Below are positions 7,076 to 9,636 of a stretch of 9,636 bases of DNA, one piece after another (the stretch's first letter is position 1; each line of letters starts with the position of its first letter). Below the pieces are notes generated by a model. The model worked only from the letters and a program-made list of their open reading frames with translations. It made no database searches and was not told where the DNA came from. This stretch comes from an uncultured Oscillibacter sp. (GTDB lineage Bacteria > Bacillota_A > Clostridia > Oscillospirales > Oscillospiraceae): contig CABQCB010000050.1 of assembly GCA_902462475.1 (NCBI GenBank), positions 1-9,636 of the forward strand. The letters run 5' to 3'. A program made the position numbers and the translations under genes.

Positions 7076-7090
7076 TTATCATGATAGGAT
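7062..7090 (+). promoter_or_regulatory. Candidate promoter of the lipoprotein gene
   Basis: The extended -10 TGaTAGGAT (7082-7090) has a weak -35-like TGGATT (7062-7067) 17 nt upstream. The predicted start near 7097 leaves a leader of about 50 nt. The hexamers are imperfect, so the position is tentative. Confidence 0.4.
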
Positions 7091-7106
7091 GAAAGCAGAG
7101 AAAGAA

Positions 7107-7127
7107 CGGGCCGGAGGGAGCGGCCCG
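7107..7127 (+). promoter_or_regulatory. Leader hairpin just upstream of the lipoprotein ribosome binding site
   Basis: A perfect 7-bp GC stem, CGGGCCG (7107-7113) with CGGCCCG (7121-7127), has a purine loop GAGGGAG and ends 4 nt before the GGGGAGG ribosome site (7132-7138). It may influence translation initiation or mRNA stability. No T run follows, so it is not a terminator. Confidence 0.45.
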
Positions 7128-7146
7128 GTGTGGGGAGGCGTGTGTG

Positions 7147-7758
7147 ATGCGGATGAGAAAGATCGTGATCCTTTGTTGGATGCTGGCGGCGGTGTGGACC
7201 TTTGCCGCCGGCTGTTCCGACCGGGCCGAGGCCCCCGAGGAGGAGCAGGGGGAGCTGTCCGCCGCCCGCACCCAGGAGGAGGCCCGGGCCCTGACGGAGG
7301 AGGAGGTCCTCTCGGCCTATGACCGGGCGGTGACGGTGTGCGGCTGGTTCCAGCTTTCCACGCTGCCCTGCGGCCAGGAGGGACTGAATGTGGACGGAAA
7401 CATCTACTACCCGGTCCGCTCCGACGGGCTGGAGACGCTGGAGGATCTGCAGATCTACCTGCGGGGCAGCTTTTCCCAGGAGGTGGCGGAGCAGCTTTTG
7501 AGCACCGGCGGCGAAGCGCCGCTGTACCGGGACATTGACGGGGCGCTGTATGTGCGGCCAACGTCCAGATCCCGCAATCCCCTGCGGGGCAACGTGGAGC
7601 TGCGGGTGGAGCAGACCGGCGACACGGCCTATACGGTCAACGCGGCGGTGGAGCTGCTGGACGAGGACAAGGCGGTCTCCGGGGTGGAGTACTGGTCGTT
7701 CCCCTATGAGCTGGTGGACGAGCGGTGGGTGTTCACCCAGTTCCAGCTGGTGTATTGA
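7147..7758 (+). CDS. Small secreted lipoprotein, possibly IseA-like (DL-endopeptidase inhibitor family)
   Basis: 203 aa. The N-terminus has basic residues (MRMRK), a hydrophobic core (about 6-19) and FAAGC with Cys at 23, a lipobox with Ala instead of Leu at -3, so export and lipid attachment are likely. An acidic linker (about 24-45) precedes a globular domain with LTEEEVLSAYDRAVTVCGWF, DGNIYYPV, LEDLQIYLRGSFSQEVAEQLL, PLYRDIDGALYV and a C-terminal FPYELVDERWVFTQF. The pattern (a helix, a YL..FS..VA..L segment, then beta strands ending in W.F) reminds me of the IseA/YoeB family, which inhibits cell-wall DL-endopeptidases. This is recognition by shape, not a proven match. The start is ATG at 7147-7149, 8 nt after GGGGAGG; a GTG directly before it and an ATG at 7153 are less well spaced. 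It is monocistronic, with its own upstream palindromes and a strong terminator behind it. Confidence 0.8.
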   Translation: MRMRKIVILCWMLAAVWTFAAGCSDRAEAPEEEQGELSAARTQEEARALTEEEVLSAYDRAVTVCGWFQLSTLPCGQEGLNVDGNIYYPVRSDGLETLEDLQIYLRGSFSQEVAEQLLSTGGEAPLYRDIDGALYVRPTSRSRNPLRGNVELRVEQTGDTAYTVNAAVELLDEDKAVSGVEYWSFPYELVDERWVFTQFQLVY

Positions 7759-7787
7759 GCCGCAGCCTGCGAAAAAAATTTTTCTGC

Positions 7788-7825
7788 GCCGTCCCGGAGG
7801 GTGTCTTTCCGGGGCGGCCTTTTTT
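7788..7825 (+). terminator. Intrinsic terminator after the lipoprotein gene
   Basis: An 11-bp stem, GCCGTCCCGGA (7788-7798) with TCCGGGGCGGC (7808-7818), has one G-U pair and a 9-nt loop, and is followed by C and six T residues (7820-7825). It begins 29 nt after the stop codon. Confidence 0.92.
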
Positions 7826-7967
7826 GTTTGAAACAAAGCGGGCAAAATTCGCGCAAACCGGAGAAAACAGGGAAAATTCCGGCAAAAAAGTATCTGTCGA
7901 AAAAAACATCCGTAAAAGCCAAAGAAAAGATTTACAGCGTTTGCGTAAAAAATTGCCAAACAATTAC

Positions 7968-7995
7968 TTGAAAAAACAGCCATGTGTGTTAAAAT
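7968..7995 (+). promoter_or_regulatory. Promoter of the membrane pyrophosphatase gene
   Basis: A -35 TTGAAA (7968-7973) is followed after 16 nt by TAAAAT (7990-7995), with an extended TG one base before it (TGtTAAAAT). The predicted start near 8002 gives a leader of about 38 nt, too short for a riboswitch. The ribosome site AAGGAGAGG lies at 8024-8032. Confidence 0.78.
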
Positions 7996-8039
7996 GATAG
8001 AACACTGCAAAACACAAAGCGATAAGGAGAGGAAGAAGC

Positions 8040-9636
8040 ATGGATAACCTGTTCTGGATTGGCTTCATCGGCGCGGCCCTGGCCCTGGCCTTTGCGTGGA
8101 TACAGCGGGGCAAGGTCATGTCTTACTCCGAGGGTACGGAAAAGATGCAGAAGATCGCCGCATCCATCCGCGAGGGCGCCAACGCCTACCTCAAGCACCA
8201 GTACACCACGGTGGCGAAGGTGTTTGTGGTGGTGTTTGTGATCTTGCTGATCATCGCCTTCGCCTCCGGCGGAAAGATGCTCTCCAAGTTCACGCCCTTC
8301 GCATTTTTGACCGGCGGCATCTGGTCCATGCTGGCGGGCTTCATCGGCATGAAGATCGCCACCAATTCCAACGCCCGCACTGCCCAGGCGGCCTCTGAGA
8401 GCCTGAACAAGGGATTGCGGGTGGCCTTCTCCTCCGGCTCCGTCATGGGCTTTACCGTGGTGGGCCTTGGCATGCTGGATATTTCCATCTGGTTCTTCCT
8501 GCTGCGCTATGCCTTCGGCATGGACGATCCCGTGGCCCTGGGCAACGTGATGGTCATGAACGGCATGGGCGCCAGCTTCATGGCGCTGTTCGCCCGTGTG
8601 GGCGGCGGCATCTACACCAAGGCCGCCGACGTGGGCGCGGACCTGGTGGGCAAGGTGGAGGCCGGCATCCCTGAGGATGACCCCCGCAACCCCGCCACCA
8701 TCGCCGACAACGTGGGCGACAACGTGGGCGACGTGGCCGGCATGGGCGCCGACCTCTATGAGTCCTATGTGGGCTCCATCCTCGCTACCTTCGCTCTGGG
8801 CGCCGTGGGCGGCTACGGCTGGGGCGGACTGCTGCTGCCCGTGGCCCTGGCTGTCACCGGCATCATCTGCTCCATCATCGGCTCTTTCCTGGTCAAGACC
8901 AAGGAGGACGCCACCCAGGAGTCCCTGCTCAAGAGCCTGCGCACCGGCACCTACACCGCCGCTATCCTGGCGGCCATCGTGGCGGCACCTTTGACCTATG
9001 TGATCCTGGACGGACACATGGGCGTGTATGTGGCCATCCTCTGCGGCCTCATCGGCGGCTGCGCCATCGGCTACTTCACCGAGTACTACACCTCCGATAC
9101 CTATAAGCCCACCCAGGAGCTGGCGGCGGCCTCCGAGACCGGCTCCGCCACCATCATCATCGGCGGCATCTCCCTGGGCCTCAAATCCACCATGACCTCC
9201 ATCCTCATCGTGGCGGCGGCCGTGCTGGTGAGCTACTTCGCCGCCGGCGGCTCCACCGTCATCGTGGACGGCTCCGGCGCCTTTACCGAGGCGTTCAACC
9301 AGGGCCTCTACGGCATCGGTATCGCCGGCGTGGGCATGCTGTCCACCCTGGGCATCACCCTGGCCACTGACGCTTACGGCCCCGTGGCCGACAACGCCGG
9401 CGGCATCGCCGAAATGAGCGGCCTGCCCGAGACCGTCCGCACCCGCACCGACGCCCTGGACTCCCTGGGCAACACCACCGCCGCCACCGGCAAGGGCTTT
9501 GCCATCGGCTCTGCCTCCCTGACCGCCCTGGCGCTGCTGGTCTCCTACGTCAACATCGTCCAGGAAAACACCACCGAGACCCTGAACTTCACCCTGACCA
9601 GCCCCACGGTGCTGGTGGGCATGTTCATCGGCGCCA
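8040..9636 (+). CDS. hppA: K+-dependent membrane-integral ion-pumping pyrophosphatase (3' truncated)
   Basis: The frame is open from ATG at 8040-8042 to the right edge: 532 residues of a protein usually about 660-720 aa. It couples hydrolysis of pyrophosphate to Na+ or H+ export across the membrane. Visible: the N-terminal helix (about 3-20), IREGANAYLKHQY, the substrate-binding DVGADLVGKVE (197-207), EDDPRNPATIADNVGDNVGDVAG (from about 212; Asp 223, 227, 231) and DLYESY (238-243), then many hydrophobic helices, DAYGPVADNAGGIAEM and DALDSLGNTTAATGKGF. Ala481 in GNTTAATGKG, where K+-independent enzymes have Lys, marks the K+-dependent subgroup. Glu241 in DLYESY is at the position of the gate glutamate of Na+-pumping enzymes, so Na+ transport is likely, though H+ cannot be excluded. 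The ribosome site AAGGAGAGG precedes the ATG. It has its own promoter, and a long terminator separates it from the lipoprotein. Confidence 0.96.
   Translation, partial: MDNLFWIGFIGAALALAFAWIQRGKVMSYSEGTEKMQKIAASIREGANAYLKHQYTTVAKVFVVVFVILLIIAFASGGKMLSKFTPFAFLTGGIWSMLAGFIGMKIATNSNARTAQAASESLNKGLRVAFSSGSVMGFTVVGLGMLDISIWFFLLRYAFGMDDPVALGNVMVMNGMGASFMALFARVGGGIYTKAADVGADLVGKVEAGIPEDDPRNPATIADNVGDNVGDVAGMGADLYESYVGSILATFALGAVGGYGWGGLLLPVALAVTGIICSIIGSFLVKTKEDATQESLLKSLRTGTYTAAILAAIVAAPLTYVILDGHMGVYVAILCGLIGGCAIGYFTEYYTSDTYKPTQELAAASETGSATIIIGGISLGLKSTMTSILIVAAAVLVSYFAAGGSTVIVDGSGAFTEAFNQGLYGIGIAGVGMLSTLGITLATDAYGPVADNAGGIAEMSGLPETVRTRTDALDSLGNTTAATGKGFAIGSASLTALALLVSYVNIVQENTTETLNFTLTSPTVLVGMFIGA

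Noticed and set aside
6769..8010. 413-codon minus-strand ORF across the lipoprotein and small-ORF region
   Set aside because: It runs through two plus-strand terminators and the lipoprotein gene, has no start signals and gives a compositionally odd product.
8002..8039. Fluoride or other riboswitch in front of the pyrophosphatase
   Set aside because: The predicted leader is only about 38 nt and has no matching structured element.
7989..9017. 342-codon minus-strand ORF opposite the pyrophosphatase
   Set aside because: Antisense shadow; His/Gly/Ala-rich, while the plus strand encodes highly conserved pyrophosphatase motifs.

Overview
The window looks like a chromosomal segment of a GC-rich, strictly anaerobic, low-GC-relative Firmicute, most likely an Oscillospiraceae-type gut bacterium (Oscillibacter/Flavonifractor/Lawsonibacter-like). 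This is inferred from strong AGGAGG-type ribosome binding sites, a pyruvate:ferredoxin oxidoreductase, a MurT/GatD-type peptidoglycan gene pair (a Gram-positive hallmark) and a K+-dependent membrane pyrophosphatase with the bacterial Na+-type signature. The genus is a guess from family resemblance; no search was run.

Layout. (1) 2-679, plus strand: the 3' end of pyruvate:ferredoxin oxidoreductase, followed by a strong intrinsic terminator. (2) 935-6459, minus strand: a tight five-gene run. In transcription order it is a membrane-anchored metallophosphoesterase, mnmG (tRNA U34 modification), a cyclase/kynurenine-formamidase family hydrolase, a MurT-like Mur ligase and a GatD-like amidotransferase. 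Gaps are 7, 12, -4 and 2 nt. An extended -10 promoter (TGtTATAAT) lies upstream at 6546-6554 and a bidirectional terminator at 895-922 closes the run. Bases 733-890, between the two convergent terminators, are GC-rich and show nothing recognisable. (3) 6460-7146 has no large gene. It holds the leftward promoter with a 5'-end palindrome, a small self-contained rightward unit (sigma-A promoter, AAAGGAGG site, 26-codon ORF, terminator), then a set of palindromes and hairpins in front of the next gene. (4) 7147-7758, plus strand: a small lipoprotein, possibly IseA-like (cell wall hydrolase inhibitor), with its own terminator. (5) 8040-9636, plus strand: the N-terminal 532 residues of a membrane-integral, ion-pumping pyrophosphatase, running off the right edge, with a good promoter.

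How they fit together. PFOR and the ion-pumping pyrophosphatase belong to anaerobic energy metabolism. The leftward operon mixes tRNA modification with cell-wall-type enzymes. The most notable point is that the GatD-like protein, although intact, well translated and coupled to MurT, lacks both the nucleophilic Cys and the catalytic His of class I glutaminases. The MurT-like partner also departs from the family at the loop that normally faces the GatD active site. The pair therefore looks like a repurposed, non-glutaminase MurT/GatD complex rather than the standard lipid II amidating enzyme. The second candidate novelty is the 26-aa acidic mini-protein with its own promoter and terminator.
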